Assembly: GCA_937898675.1 (NCBI GenBank)
Contig: CALEJB010000055.1
Span: 1-64,000, forward strand
DNA from: an uncultured Prevotellaceae bacterium
Lineage (GTDB): Bacteria > Bacteroidota > Bacteroidia > Bacteroidales > Muribaculaceae
Reading direction: 5' to 3'
DNA length: 64,000 bases
The notes below the pieces were generated by a model. It did no database searches, was not told where the DNA came from, and saw only the letters and a program-made list of their open reading frames with translations. This document shows, piece after piece, positions 44,061 through 52,269 of the stretch (position 1 is its first letter; every line of letters begins with the position of its first letter). The translations under genes were made by a program, and so were the position numbers.

Positions 44061-45503
44061 TTAGGCCATTCTCCTGCGCTCGGTGCTGCTGGGGATTCCG
44101 AGCGTGTCCCTGCGGTACTTGGTCACCGTGCGGCGTTCCAACGTAAATCCTATCTCCCTGAGGCGCCTGCACAGGGCCTCGTCGCTCAATGGGTGGGTCT
44201 TGTCCTCATTGTCAATGAGTTCCCTGATGGCGGCAAACACCCTGTGGCGTGACTCACCGTTGATATCCTCCGAGAAGAAGGACTTCAGGCTCTTGATGCC
44301 CCACGGAGTCTGCACATACTTGTTGTTTATCGCCCTTGACACGGCCGTGATGTCTTTGCCAATCATGTCGGCAATCTTTTGCTGGCCAAGGGGGTTGAGG
44401 TCACGCTCGTCGCCGCTCAGGAAGTACTCATGCTGGCACTCGACAATGGCGCTCATGGTTCTGAACAGCGTCTCCTGGCGCTGCTTGAGCACCTTGATGA
44501 ACATGCTGGCGCTTTGATAGGCATCGACGATTCGCTTTTTTTCCCTTTGCTCGTTGACGCTTAGCGGTAATTTGCTCTTGTAGCGCTCGTTTTGGAACTC
44601 AAAGGACTCGCTGATTTGAAGTGCGGGAATTTTGTTGCGCAGGGTGACGGTGATGCGTTGGGTCTCATCGTCAATTTCCACATCAAAGTCGGGTGTCACT
44701 TGCTGGCTGTTGCCGTTGCGTGACTCAAAGGCATAGCCCGGGCAGGGGTTCAGGCCGCGCCTGATTTCGCGGTCGAAGACCTTTTCCAGCCGTTCCTTGT
44801 CAACGCCCATGCGACGGCTCAGCAAGTCAAAGCGCCTTTGGGGCAGTTCCTGCAGATGTTGTTCAACCATTGTGATGGCCAAAGCGATATCCTCGGTTTG
44901 AGGTTTGCAGCGCAGTTGCAGCAGCAGGCACTCCTGCGGGTCGCGTGCGGCGATGCCCGGCGGGTCGAGTGTTTGTATTGCCTCGAGCACTTGCTGCACT
45001 TGAGGTTCATCGACCATCACATTTTCCTTAAATGTCACATCGTCGGCAATCTCGGCGGCGGTGCGCGTCAGGTAACCTTTTTCATCGATGCTGTACACGA
45101 TGTAGTCGGCGATGAGCAATTGTGTATTGTCGAGGTTCAGTTCACCGATTTGGTCGGTAAGAAATTCGTGGAGGGTTTTCTCGCTTACCGCAGTGGGCTC
45201 TATCCATTCGTCGTCGGGCCCGTTGTTTTTAGCAAAGAAGCGGTACCATGCCGCGGCTTCGTCATCTCCGCTATCGGCGGCGGCCTCTTGCCCGTTGCTG
45301 CTGTCGTTGCTATTGTTTTGCTGTGCGTCGTCGTTGTTGTCGTCCTGCTTTATTTCCAGTGCCTCGTTTTCATTGACCTTGTTTTCGATATATTCGGTCA
45401 TCTCGGCATCATTTTTTTCGAGCATGGTACCGAGCAGGCGTTGCTGTTCAAGCGCGAGATGCTGCGCTTGCGTCTGTTCCGTTGTGAGTACTTGTTTTGA
45501 CAT
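44061..45503 (-). CDS. rpoN: RNA polymerase sigma-54 factor
   Basis: A 480-residue sigma-54. The Gln/Leu-rich activator-interacting region I is at the N-terminus (TTEQTQAQHLALEQQRLLGT), then an acidic linker (about 50-90), the core-binding domain (LHEFLTDQIGELNLDNTQLL; AIQTLDPPGIAARDPQECLL) and the DNA-binding domain with a helix-turn-helix (IADMIGKDITAVSRAINNKY; TPWGIKSLKSFFSE). The RpoN box is close to the C-terminus (RRTVTKYRRDTLGIPSSTER). It would direct activator-dependent transcription at -24/-12 promoters; no cognate enhancer-binding protein is in the window. Confidence 0.97.
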   Translation of the reverse strand: MSKQVLTTEQTQAQHLALEQQRLLGTMLEKNDAEMTEYIENKVNENEALEIKQDDNNDDAQQNNSNDSSNGQEAAADSGDDEAAAWYRFFAKNNGPDDEWIEPTAVSEKTLHEFLTDQIGELNLDNTQLLIADYIVYSIDEKGYLTRTAAEIADDVTFKENVMVDEPQVQQVLEAIQTLDPPGIAARDPQECLLLQLRCKPQTEDIALAITMVEQHLQELPQRRFDLLSRRMGVDKERLEKVFDREIRRGLNPCPGYAFESRNGNSQQVTPDFDVEIDDETQRITVTLRNKIPALQISESFEFQNERYKSKLPLSVNEQREKKRIVDAYQSASMFIKVLKQRQETLFRTMSAIVECQHEYFLSGDERDLNPLGQQKIADMIGKDITAVSRAINNKYVQTPWGIKSLKSFFSEDINGESRHRVFAAIRELIDNEDKTHPLSDEALCRRLREIGFTLERRTVTKYRRDTLGIPSSTERRRMA

Positions 45504-46230
45504 CGTTGGGTGAGGTTTGCGGTTTAACTTACAAAATTACTAAAATAAATGTTTATTGCTGCCATGGTGCGGCACTATTTTTTCCTAATGGGCAAAAAAG
45601 AGGACCCGATGCATGCCGGGTCTCAATGTCGATGCTGCCGTTGCAGAGGCCGAGCAGTTGACCGAGGTAGAGCCCACCGATGGCCAGAAGGAAGCCGGTA
45701 ACTACAAGAAAGGCCATGTCAAGATCGACGGCTTTGATGTCACCATAGAGCAGCCGAAGGGCAGTGTTCGCAGTGGCGTTGATGCCAGTGGTAAGCCGTG
45801 GAGCCAGGAGATGCACAACACCTATGGATATATCCGTGGCACCGAAGGCGTTGACGGCGACCACATCGACGTGTTCCTTAGCGACCACATGGACGACTGG
45901 AACGGTAACGTGTATGTCGTTGACCAGGTGAACAAGGACCGCACATTTGACGAGCACAAGGTGATGTACGGCTTCGACAGCGAGCAGGAGGCCCGCGAGG
46001 CCTACCTGTCGAACTATGAGGAAGGCTGGACCGGCCTGGGCAATATTACCGGCGTTACCCGCGACGAGTTCAAGAAGTGGGTGGACAGTAGTCACCGCAA
46101 GACCAAGCCGTTTGCCGAGTACAGCAGCGTGAAGCCGTTGCAGAGCACCGGCACGGATAACCACCAGCGATTCTCGTTGAGTGAAGAAGATCGAGAGAAG
46201 CAGACCCATTCGGATGCCTTCAAGGCCTGG

Positions 46231-46261
46231 TTTGGTGATTGGGAAAAAATCACTAACTTTG
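46231..46261 (+). promoter_or_regulatory. Promoter-like sequence inside the polyvalent remnant
   Basis: TTTG (46231-46234), 19 nt, TAACTTTG (46254-46261), 24 bp before the ATG at 46286. The -33 part also encodes the conserved WFGDWE, so it may have arisen by chance at a junction. Confidence 0.4.
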
Positions 46262-46285
46262 CAAAAAAAATAAATCAAGAAAACA

Positions 46286-46507
46286 ATGAGAGCGGAAATC
46301 AAAGAAATGCAGCAGCTGATAGCCAGCGACGACAGGCAACTGATGCTGGACTACTTGGCGACGCACAGGCCCGAATCAAGAGACGAGATGGAGATGTACT
46401 GCAAACTCCGCAACAAGGAGTACAGTCTGAGGAAGACATCGACCGTCGAAACCGAGAAGACGAGGAAACTCTTGAACAGTTCTCGAAGGAACAAGGGAAA
46501 TGGATAG
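46286..46507 (+). CDS. Possible small gene (73 residues) nested in the remnant
   Basis: The frame MRAEIKEMQQLIASDDRQLM onward is more protein-like (amphipathic, charged, RDEMEMYCKLRNKEYSLRK) than the overlapping long frame, which here reads Gln/Arg/Ala-rich low-complexity sequence. A promoter-like sequence sits just upstream. The last 25 or so codons look like an out-of-frame reading of the kinase module, so it may be a truncated or frameshifted gene start. I do not recognise it. Confidence 0.35.
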   Translation: MRAEIKEMQQLIASDDRQLMLDYLATHRPESRDEMEMYCKLRNKEYSLRKTSTVETEKTRKLLNSSRRNKGNG

Positions 46508-47527
46508 ATGAAGTAGATCAGCATCTTGAAGAAAACTACGGAGTAAAATTTGATAGTGGCAGTGAGGCATATGCTTATAGAAAAGATAATGACACTGTCA
46601 TTAAGTCTCGCAGTCTTACCGGTTACGAAACTGTTCAAGATGCTTTAGATTCCATTGAAATCCATAATCGTCTCTTCCCAGAGACGGCAATGAAGGTTGT
46701 TGCTTTTGGCAGGAGCGACGGCGAGTTAACCGTTGTTCTTGAGCAACCTTTTATTGACGGTCATTTTGCTACTAATGAAGAGATATCAGCTTTTGTCAGC
46801 GACTTGTTTAATGCCGAGAAAGATGATTCAGTCATCGGTGGCACTTCCTATAAGACGGCATCTTTTCTTCTCCAGGACCTTAAGCCCAAGAATGTCATCG
46901 TCAAAACAGTTGACGGCAAGAAGCAACTGTATGTGATTGACGGCGACTTCTATTACACGCCTGAATACAAGGAATATCTTAACACATCCAAGGTGGTTGA
47001 CAGCGAGGGCCGCCCGCTGGTGGTGTATCATGTTGACAGGAAAGGCTCCGGTTTCACGATCTTTGATACCAGCATGGAAAGGAACCGTGAAAACATGGGG
47101 TCTCATTTCGGCACCGAGGCTGCATCTGATGTGTTTGCAGAAGACAGGCCGAATGCCAAAAAGTATGCTGTATACCTTGATCTGAAGAATCCGCTTGAAG
47201 TAGACGATTACTTTGCCGACGACAATTCTTATTGGGCAAACCTGCTTGTGAAGCTGGTCAAGGAAAACAACATCGACGACCCGAAGGTCAACGAGGTTAT
47301 TGCAGATATCCATGAGAAATGGCCATGGATTGACGGAACCATAGAGACGTACGTTAGCGGAGAGCATGACGCTGAGCGCGACAGTAGTCCTTACCAGCTC
47401 AGCCCGATGCCAGAACTGTACAATACCTTGAGGGATGTTGTGGAACGCCTGGGTTATGACGGGTTCAAGTACATGAACCTGATGGAAGACGCAGGCAACT
47501 ACAGGATGGATAAATGTGGGGTAGGGA

Positions 47528-48241
47528 TCAGTCCATCGGGATGGCCTTGATGGAGCCCAGTTTTTTGACGCTGACTTTGTCGGGATGGCCTTTGTAATAG
47601 ACTTTTCCGGTGCCGCTGCCGTTCACCTTGAGGTTGCCTCCGTTGACATTACAGCCCATGTTGCCAGTGCCGATGATGCGGCACGACACATCGGTAGCCA
47701 CCACGTCGTCGGCCTGAATCTCGCCGGCTCCCACGAGGCGCAGGGCCAGTTCGTCGCATTTGCCGTCGGCGATGATAGTGCCCTTGCCGCTCAAAATCTG
47801 GAGTTCAAGTTTATTGGCTTTTACCTTACGCAAAATGATTTTGCCATTGTCAATCAGGCGCACCTTGAAGTGGTCTGTTGCTGGCAGGTTGTTGATCCTC
47901 AGCGTACTGTCACCGGCATTTTCGGCTTCGATGAGCGAAGACGAATAAATGGTTATGGTGGGCAGGTTGTGCAGTTGCTGGAGGTCAGATTTTACTTGAA
48001 TGCTCAAGCGGCCATTGCTGTTGGTGTTGAAAATCAATCGGTTGGCAATGTCTTGACTGCAAGTAAACACGGCAAGTCCAGCCGAGTCGGGATTGCAACG
48101 GTAGTTGACATTGATGTCGTCGATGAGCGCCAGGCGCCTGAAGTCGCCCACGTCAACGACGCGGTGCTTCATCCCTTGGGCGCATGCCGTCACCGCCAAT
48201 GCGGTGAGCATCACAATGCTAATCAGTACTCTTTTCATCAC
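47528..48241 (-). CDS. GIN-domain (DUF2807) secreted protein
   Basis: A 237-residue protein with a signal peptide (MMKRVLISIVMLTALAVTACA; the Cys at 20 may make it a lipoprotein). The remainder is a beta-helical GIN/DUF2807 domain: HRVVDVGDFRRLALIDDINV, IFNTNSNGRLSIQVKSD, ITIYSSSLIEAENAGDSTLR, NKLELQILSGKGTII, RLVGAGEIQADDV, CRIIGTGNMGCNVNGGNL. These proteins are common in Bacteroidota envelopes with no agreed function (the family name, auto-transporter adhesin head, is tentative). The polyvalent remnant overlaps its 3' end by 23 bp. dus is 2 bp upstream, so it is probably the second gene of that transcript. Confidence 0.88.
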   Translation of the reverse strand: MMKRVLISIVMLTALAVTACAQGMKHRVVDVGDFRRLALIDDINVNYRCNPDSAGLAVFTCSQDIANRLIFNTNSNGRLSIQVKSDLQQLHNLPTITIYSSSLIEAENAGDSTLRINNLPATDHFKVRLIDNGKIILRKVKANKLELQILSGKGTIIADGKCDELALRLVGAGEIQADDVVATDVSCRIIGTGNMGCNVNGGNLKVNGSGTGKVYYKGHPDKVSVKKLGSIKAIPMD

Positions 48242-48243
48242 AG

Positions 48244-49275
48244 TTAAATTGTTTTGTTTTCGTTGGATTGTGCTTGTTGGTTCAATTCTTCGATATTGGG
48301 TAAAATGTCTTTTTCGATGTGGTCGAGCACGGCATCGAGTTCGGCGCGGGTGTCGGCCCGCAGCATCTCGATGCGCGTGGGGCGGAAGTTGCGGATTCCC
48401 TTGAACAGCGGGGTCGCTGCCAGGTGGCGCCTGATGTGAAGGATGCCGCGGTATTCGTCGATGCGGTCGATGCTCTCGTCAATCTGTCGGCGCACGAGGG
48501 CCATTTTTTCCTCGTTGCTGATGTCGGGGGCCTCTCCGGTGAGCAGATATTGCTTCATCTCGCGGAAAATCCATGGCGCGCCGATGCTGGCGCGGCCCAC
48601 CATCACCCCGTCAACGCCATAGCGGTCGAAACATTCCTTGACGCGCTGAGGCGTGGTCACGTCGCCGTTGCCGATGATGGGGATGGCTATGCGCGGGTTA
48701 TTTTTTACAGCGCCGATGTAGGACCAGTCGGCCTCGCCGGTATAAATCTGCGACCGCGTGCGGCCGTGTATCGTCAGCGCCGCGATGCCGCAGTCCTGCA
48801 GTTGCTCGGCCAGGTCAACGATGATTTTGCTGTCGTGGTCCCAGCCTAGGCGCGTCTTCACGGTCACAGGCACCTTTACTGCCTGCACCACGGCACGCGT
48901 GATTTGCAGCATGAGCGGGATATTGCGCAGCATGCCGGCGCCGGCGCCCTTGTGGGCGATTTTCTTGACCGGGCAGCCCCAGTTGATGTCAATGATGTCG
49001 GGTTGAGCAGTCTCGGCGATGCGCGCGGCCTCGACCATCGAGTCCACATCGCGGCCATAGATTTGGATGGCGGCGGGACGCTCGCCGGGCGCGATGGCCA
49101 TCTTTTGCAGCGAGCGGTCGATGCTACGCACCAGCGCATCGGCTGACACAAACTCGGTATAGACCATATCAGCCCCCTGCTCACGGCAGATGAGCCTGAA
49201 CGACTGGTCGGTGATATCCTCCATCGGAGCCAGCATCACTGGGCGGTCGCCTAAATCTATATTCCCGATTCTCAT
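48244..49275 (-). CDS. dus: tRNA-dihydrouridine synthase (DusB-like)
   Basis: A 343-residue FMN enzyme reducing uridines in tRNA D-loops. TIM-barrel signatures: VMLAPMEDITDQSFRLICRE, DIIDINWGCPVKKIAHKGAG (active-site Cys in NWGCP), VPVTVKTRLGWDH, IAALTIHGRTRSQIYTGEAD, IPIIGNGDVTTPQRVKE and GVMVGRASIGAPWIFRE (FMN phosphate binding). The C-terminal helical domain (LHIRRHLAATPLFKGI) is present. The exact subtype is not certain; DusB is the usual one in Bacteroidota. The GIN-domain gene follows 2 bp downstream. Confidence 0.96.
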   Translation of the reverse strand: MRIGNIDLGDRPVMLAPMEDITDQSFRLICREQGADMVYTEFVSADALVRSIDRSLQKMAIAPGERPAAIQIYGRDVDSMVEAARIAETAQPDIIDINWGCPVKKIAHKGAGAGMLRNIPLMLQITRAVVQAVKVPVTVKTRLGWDHDSKIIVDLAEQLQDCGIAALTIHGRTRSQIYTGEADWSYIGAVKNNPRIAIPIIGNGDVTTPQRVKECFDRYGVDGVMVGRASIGAPWIFREMKQYLLTGEAPDISNEEKMALVRRQIDESIDRIDEYRGILHIRRHLAATPLFKGIRNFRPTRIEMLRADTRAELDAVLDHIEKDILPNIEELNQQAQSNENKTI

Positions 49276-49496
49276 TGTGCGATAAATGTGCTGTGTGGTT
49301 TGATGCTGCGAAATTACGACTTTTCGGCAATACCAGCAAATTCATCACGACTTTTAGGACACAATTTGTGCAATAATGCGGTCAATTCAATAGTTTTAGG
49401 CATTGGGTGGCACTGTGTCCCGATAGGTGTGCATGCCGGGGGCTTGTTCATGTGGCCGGTTGTCTATGTGCAATTTTTATTCACATAATTGTTATG

Positions 49497-49525
49497 TTTG
49501 GTATCTAAAAATTATATTATATTTG
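49497..49525 (+). promoter_or_regulatory. Bacteroidota-type promoter for the dockerin/SUMF1-like gene
   Basis: TTTG (49497-49500), 17 nt, TATATTTG (49518-49525). The leader would be about 100 nt. The rest of the 49276-49634 gap is AT-rich and I see no gene in it. Confidence 0.5.
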
Positions 49526-49634
49526 CAGTTGTTTTTTGGCGCACGCTGTGGGAAGCTAATTTTGCCATAACATCAATAACGATAAAGATTTAATTGTATT
49601 AACCGCCCCCTCAAGGGCATAAACTTAGTATCAA

Positions 49635-50522
49635 ATGATGAAAAAGAATTTTTTTCTACTATTATTAGCTCTTTGCCTGTGTGTTCCCGCATGGGGCCAG
49701 AGCACGCTCAAGGGCGACCTTGACGAGGATGGCCGCGTAACGCCAGCCGATATTTCATGTTTGGTTGATTATCTGCTCAATGGTTTTTGGCCTGACCGCC
49801 CGGTGATTTATGTCAGAGGCATGGGCTTTGAGATGGCGCTGGTGAAGGGCGGCCCGTTCATGATGGGGGCGACGCCGGAGCAGGGCAATGACTCGTGGTA
49901 TGACGAGAAGCCTGTTCATGAAGTGACGCTGGACGATTTCTACATTGGCGTGACCGAGGTGACGCAGAGTTTGTGGGATGCGGTGATGGGCATCAACCCG
50001 AGTGACTTCAAGAATCCTGTCAAACCGGTAGAGCGTGTGTCGTGGAATGATTGCCAAGTGTTTATCGATAGCTTGAACAAGTTGACAGGAAAGCATTTCA
50101 GGTTGCCCACCGAGGCTGAATGGGAGTATGCGGCCCGCGGCGGCAGATTTAGCCAGGGTTACAAGTTTGCCGGCAGCAACACGCTGGATCAAGTGGGTTG
50201 GTATATTGATAACGTTCCCGGTGAGTCGTATGAAGACGAGGGCTATTCCACACAGTTCGTTGCCGTGAAGCAGCCCAATGAGCTGGGTCTGTATGACATG
50301 AGCGGCAATGTGTGGGAGTTTTGCCAGGACTGGTACGAGAACTATTATTACGAGAAGTCGCCGTCGGTAAATCCCACGGGTCCGGAAACGGGCTCTTACC
50401 GCGTGATACGCGGCGGTTCATGGTATCATAGTGAAGGCAACTCGCGAGTGTCGATGCGAGGCCACACCGATCCAAACAATATGTATAACAGTTACGGTTT
50501 GCGCCTGGTCATGGATTTGTAG
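49635..50522 (+). CDS. Secreted SUMF1/FGE-sulfatase-domain protein with a dockerin-like segment
   Basis: A 295-residue secreted protein. Signal peptide to about 22 (LLLLALCLCVPAWGQ), then a dockerin-like calcium loop, GDLDEDGRVTPADISCLVDY (about 26-45). The rest is a formylglycine-generating-enzyme fold: MALVKGGPFMMGATPE, FYIGVTEVTQSLWDAVMG, VERVSWNDCQVFIDSLN, FRLPTEAEWEYAARGG, LYDMSGNVWEFCQDW, RVIRGGSWYHSEGNSRVSMR, YGLRLV. True FGEs have two catalytic cysteines after GGSW; here the positions are Tyr/His/Ser, so it is not a sulfatase activator and more likely a binding or scaffold protein. It is a single gene with promoter and terminator. Confidence 0.9.
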   Translation: MMKKNFFLLLLALCLCVPAWGQSTLKGDLDEDGRVTPADISCLVDYLLNGFWPDRPVIYVRGMGFEMALVKGGPFMMGATPEQGNDSWYDEKPVHEVTLDDFYIGVTEVTQSLWDAVMGINPSDFKNPVKPVERVSWNDCQVFIDSLNKLTGKHFRLPTEAEWEYAARGGRFSQGYKFAGSNTLDQVGWYIDNVPGESYEDEGYSTQFVAVKQPNELGLYDMSGNVWEFCQDWYENYYYEKSPSVNPTGPETGSYRVIRGGSWYHSEGNSRVSMRGHTDPNNMYNSYGLRLVMDL

Positions 50523-50551
50523 TTTGCCGGATTTACTTGGGATTAGACAAT

Positions 50552-50590
50552 AGACAGAGGGTGGGCCAACGGCTCACCCTCTGTCTTGTT
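50552..50590. terminator. Bidirectional terminator between convergent genes
   Basis: Perfect 12-bp arms 50552-50563 and 50575-50586 with an 11-nt loop, followed by TTGTT on the plus strand. It lies between the SUMF1-like and the repeat-protein genes. Confidence 0.75.
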
Positions 50591-50610
50591 AAATAATCTC
50601 TTTTCAGATA

Positions 50611-51198
50611 TTATTTCTTTTTAGCGGTAGCGGCCTTGCAGTCGTCGCACTGCTGGTCAGCAGGCTTGTTGCAGGGCTGTCCGGGCTTGTGGTCCTTGCA
50701 CTCATGCTTGAGTTCGACCACCTTCTTGCATTTGTGGCTCTCGCCCTTTTCGCACTTGTGGCCCTCGCCTTTCTCGCACTTGTGGCCCTCGCCTTTCTCG
50801 CACTTGTGGCCCTCGCCTTTCTCGCACTTGTGGCCCTCGCCTTTCTCGCATTTGTGGCCCTCGCCTTTCTCGCATTTGTGGCCCTCGCCCTTTTCGCACT
50901 TGTGGCCTTCACCCTTTTCGCACCGCTGAGCGGCGGCAGCCTGAGCCTTGCAAGCGTCACACTGCTGGTCGGCGGGCTTGGTACAGGGTTGTCCGGGCTT
51001 GTGGTCCTTGCAGTCGTTGCACTCGTGCTTCACCTGCTGCATGCCGGTGGCCATGTCAATGCCCGAGGGGTCCTTTGATAGTTCCCTCATTTGGGCGCGG
51101 TCGGGTTGTTCAAACTTGGCAGAGTTCACAGGCTCTTGAGCCAACATGGTGCTGGCGGCAATAGCCACGGCAGCAAGCGTCAATAAAAATTTCTTCAT
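50611..51198 (-). CDS. Secreted Cys/His-rich repeat protein (GHKCEKGE repeats)
   Basis: A 195-residue secreted protein: signal peptide (MKKFLLTLAAVAIAASTMLA), about 35 ordinary residues, then a Cys-rich module (HECNDCKDHKPGQPCTKPAD, QQCDACKA), seven GHKCEKGE octads plus SHKC, and a second copy of the Cys-rich module (HECKDHKPGQPCNKPAD, QQCDDCKA), ending AAATAKKK-like. In all it has nearly 20 cysteines and about a dozen histidines, a composition suited to binding soft metals such as Zn or Cu in the periplasm. It is not a family I know. The octads are encoded by a 24-bp DNA repeat (50729-50920), which can expand or shrink. Confidence 0.85.
   Translation of the reverse strand: MKKFLLTLAAVAIAASTMLAQEPVNSAKFEQPDRAQMRELSKDPSGIDMATGMQQVKHECNDCKDHKPGQPCTKPADQQCDACKAQAAAAQRCEKGEGHKCEKGEGHKCEKGEGHKCEKGEGHKCEKGEGHKCEKGEGHKCEKGEGHKCEKGESHKCKKVVELKHECKDHKPGQPCNKPADQQCDDCKAATAKKK
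50729..50920. repeat. Eight 24-bp tandem repeats inside the Cys/His-rich gene
   Basis: Eight 24-bp units in phase with the codons, with few base changes (third positions, plus the divergent outer units). The unit encodes GHKCEKGE on the minus strand. There are no spacers, so it is not a CRISPR array. Confidence 0.95.
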
Positions 51199-51309
51199 GA
51201 TTTGTCGTCTATTATTTATTGGTATTATGAGTAATTTGCGCCAAAATTAGCAATAAAATTCCATATACCGCTCTTTTTAGGTTTTTTTAGTGCATTCAGT
51301 GCATGTTTT

Positions 51310-51340
51310 TTTGATAGATGGGCGAAAAGGTGTACTTTTG
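51310..51340 (+). promoter_or_regulatory. Bacteroidota-type promoter for panB
   Basis: TTTG (51310-51313), 19 nt, TACTTTTG (51333-51340). The leader would be about 30 nt to the ATG at 51376. Confidence 0.55.
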
Positions 51341-51375
51341 TACGCTTTTATTCAACCAGAACAAAATCAAACGAA

Positions 51376-52197
51376 ATGTCAACCTATACAGTATCAGACC
51401 CTCGCAAGGTCACCACCAAACGCATCGCCGACATGCGCATCGCTGGCGAGAACATCGCCATGATTACCGCTTATGACTACACCATGGCCACGCTCGTCGA
51501 CCAGGCGGGCATCGATATCATCCTTGTGGGCGACAGCGCCAGCAATGTGATGCAGGGCAACGCCACCACAATACCCATCACCATCGACGACATGATTGTG
51601 TATGGCCGCACCGTGGCGCGTGCCGCCAAGCGCGCTATGGTCATCATCGACATGCCCTTTGGCTCCTATCAGGGCGACCCCATCGAGGCTCAGCGCAATG
51701 CCGTGCGCATCATGCGCGAGACCGGCGCCGATGGCGTGAAACTTGAGGGCGGACGCGAGATGCGCGGTGCCATTGAGATGATACTGCGCGCCGGCATCCC
51801 CGTGATGGGGCATCTGGGCCTTACTCCGCAGAGCATCAACAAGTTCGGCACCTACTCCACCCGTGCCACCGACGAGGCCGAGGCCACGCGCCTACTGGCC
51901 GATGCCAAGGTGCTGGCCGAGATTGGCTGCTTTGGCATTGTGCTTGAGAAGATTCCGGCAACGCTGGCTGCCAAGGTCACCCAGTCCATCACCGTGCCCA
52001 CCATCGGCATTGGAGGCGGCGCCTCGTGCAGCGGACAGGTGCTCGTGCTGCACGACATGCTGGGTCTCAACCGTGAGTTTAAGCCCAAGTTCTTGAGGGT
52101 TTACAACAACCTGGGCGAGCAAATCATCGACAGCGTGGGCAACTACATCGCCGACGTCAAGAGCGGCGACTTCCCCAACGAGGGCGAGCAGTATTGA
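51376..52197 (+). CDS. panB: 3-methyl-2-oxobutanoate hydroxymethyltransferase
   Basis: A 273-residue cytosolic enzyme transferring a hydroxymethyl group from methylene-THF to alpha-ketoisovalerate, the first step of pantothenate (and CoA) synthesis. Motifs: MITAYDYTMATLVDQAGIDI, ILVGDSASNVMQG, MVIIDMPFGSYQGDP, ADGVKLEGGREM, IPVMGHLGLTPQSINKFG, GIVLEKIP and TIGIGGGASCSGQVLVLHDM. The length is normal. It is a single gene with its own promoter and a palindromic terminator; panC and panD are not in the window. Confidence 0.97.
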   Translation: MSTYTVSDPRKVTTKRIADMRIAGENIAMITAYDYTMATLVDQAGIDIILVGDSASNVMQGNATTIPITIDDMIVYGRTVARAAKRAMVIIDMPFGSYQGDPIEAQRNAVRIMRETGADGVKLEGGREMRGAIEMILRAGIPVMGHLGLTPQSINKFGTYSTRATDEAEATRLLADAKVLAEIGCFGIVLEKIPATLAAKVTQSITVPTIGIGGGASCSGQVLVLHDMLGLNREFKPKFLRVYNNLGEQIIDSVGNYIADVKSGDFPNEGEQY

Positions 52198-52224
52198 GGC
52201 ACAACGCAACACATTGTGATATTT

Positions 52225-52258
52225 AGGGAAGGCAAGCAGCGCGCTGCTTGCCTTCCCT
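52225..52258. terminator. 34-bp perfect palindrome between convergent panB and MATE genes
   Basis: 52225-52258 is an exact palindrome (17-bp half-sites, no loop), placed between two convergent stops. As RNA it would form a long hairpin in either direction. There is no T-run. Confidence 0.7.
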
Positions 52259-52269
52259 GATGCTTGTTA

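Larger units (their letters stand above)
45613..47550 (+). pseudogene. Remnant of a polyvalent protein from a conjugative element or phage (PPase-like, kinase-like and ADP-ribosyltransferase-like parts)
   Basis: A 645-codon open frame with no natural start or end. Residues about 32-180 are the pyrophosphatase-like module of polyvalent proteins (YKKGHVKIDGFDVTIEQPKG; YGYIRGTEGVDGDHIDVFLS), followed by SDAFKAWFGDWE. Residues about 300-445 are a kinase-like module: SGSEAYAYRKDNDTVIKSRS, catalytic-loop-like LLQDLKPKNVIV (about 419-430), DFG-like VIDGD. From about 462 is an ART module (VVDSEGRPLVVYH; RLGYDGFKYMNLMEDAGNY). Between the first two parts, the frame is probably a shadow of the small frame at 46286. 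The 3' end breaks off at the neighbouring GIN gene. Such proteins are injected or transferred ahead of mobile DNA; the intact one would be much longer. Confidence 0.7.

Noticed and set aside
45553..46302. 249-residue minus-strand frame opposite the polyvalent remnant
   Set aside because: Antisense shadow; the plus strand carries recognisable polyvalent modules.
49288..49488. 66-residue plus-strand frame in the gap before the SUMF1-like gene
   Set aside because: No promoter or recognisable feature, and composition typical of random AT/GC-mixed DNA.
50729..50920. Possible CRISPR array
   Set aside because: Units are contiguous, without spacers, in codon phase inside a gene.
50636..51078. Plus-strand frames over the 24-bp repeats (HLWPSPFS-type and ALVALAFL-type)
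   Set aside because: Repeat phase makes all frames open; only the minus-strand frame has a signal peptide and flanking Cys modules.
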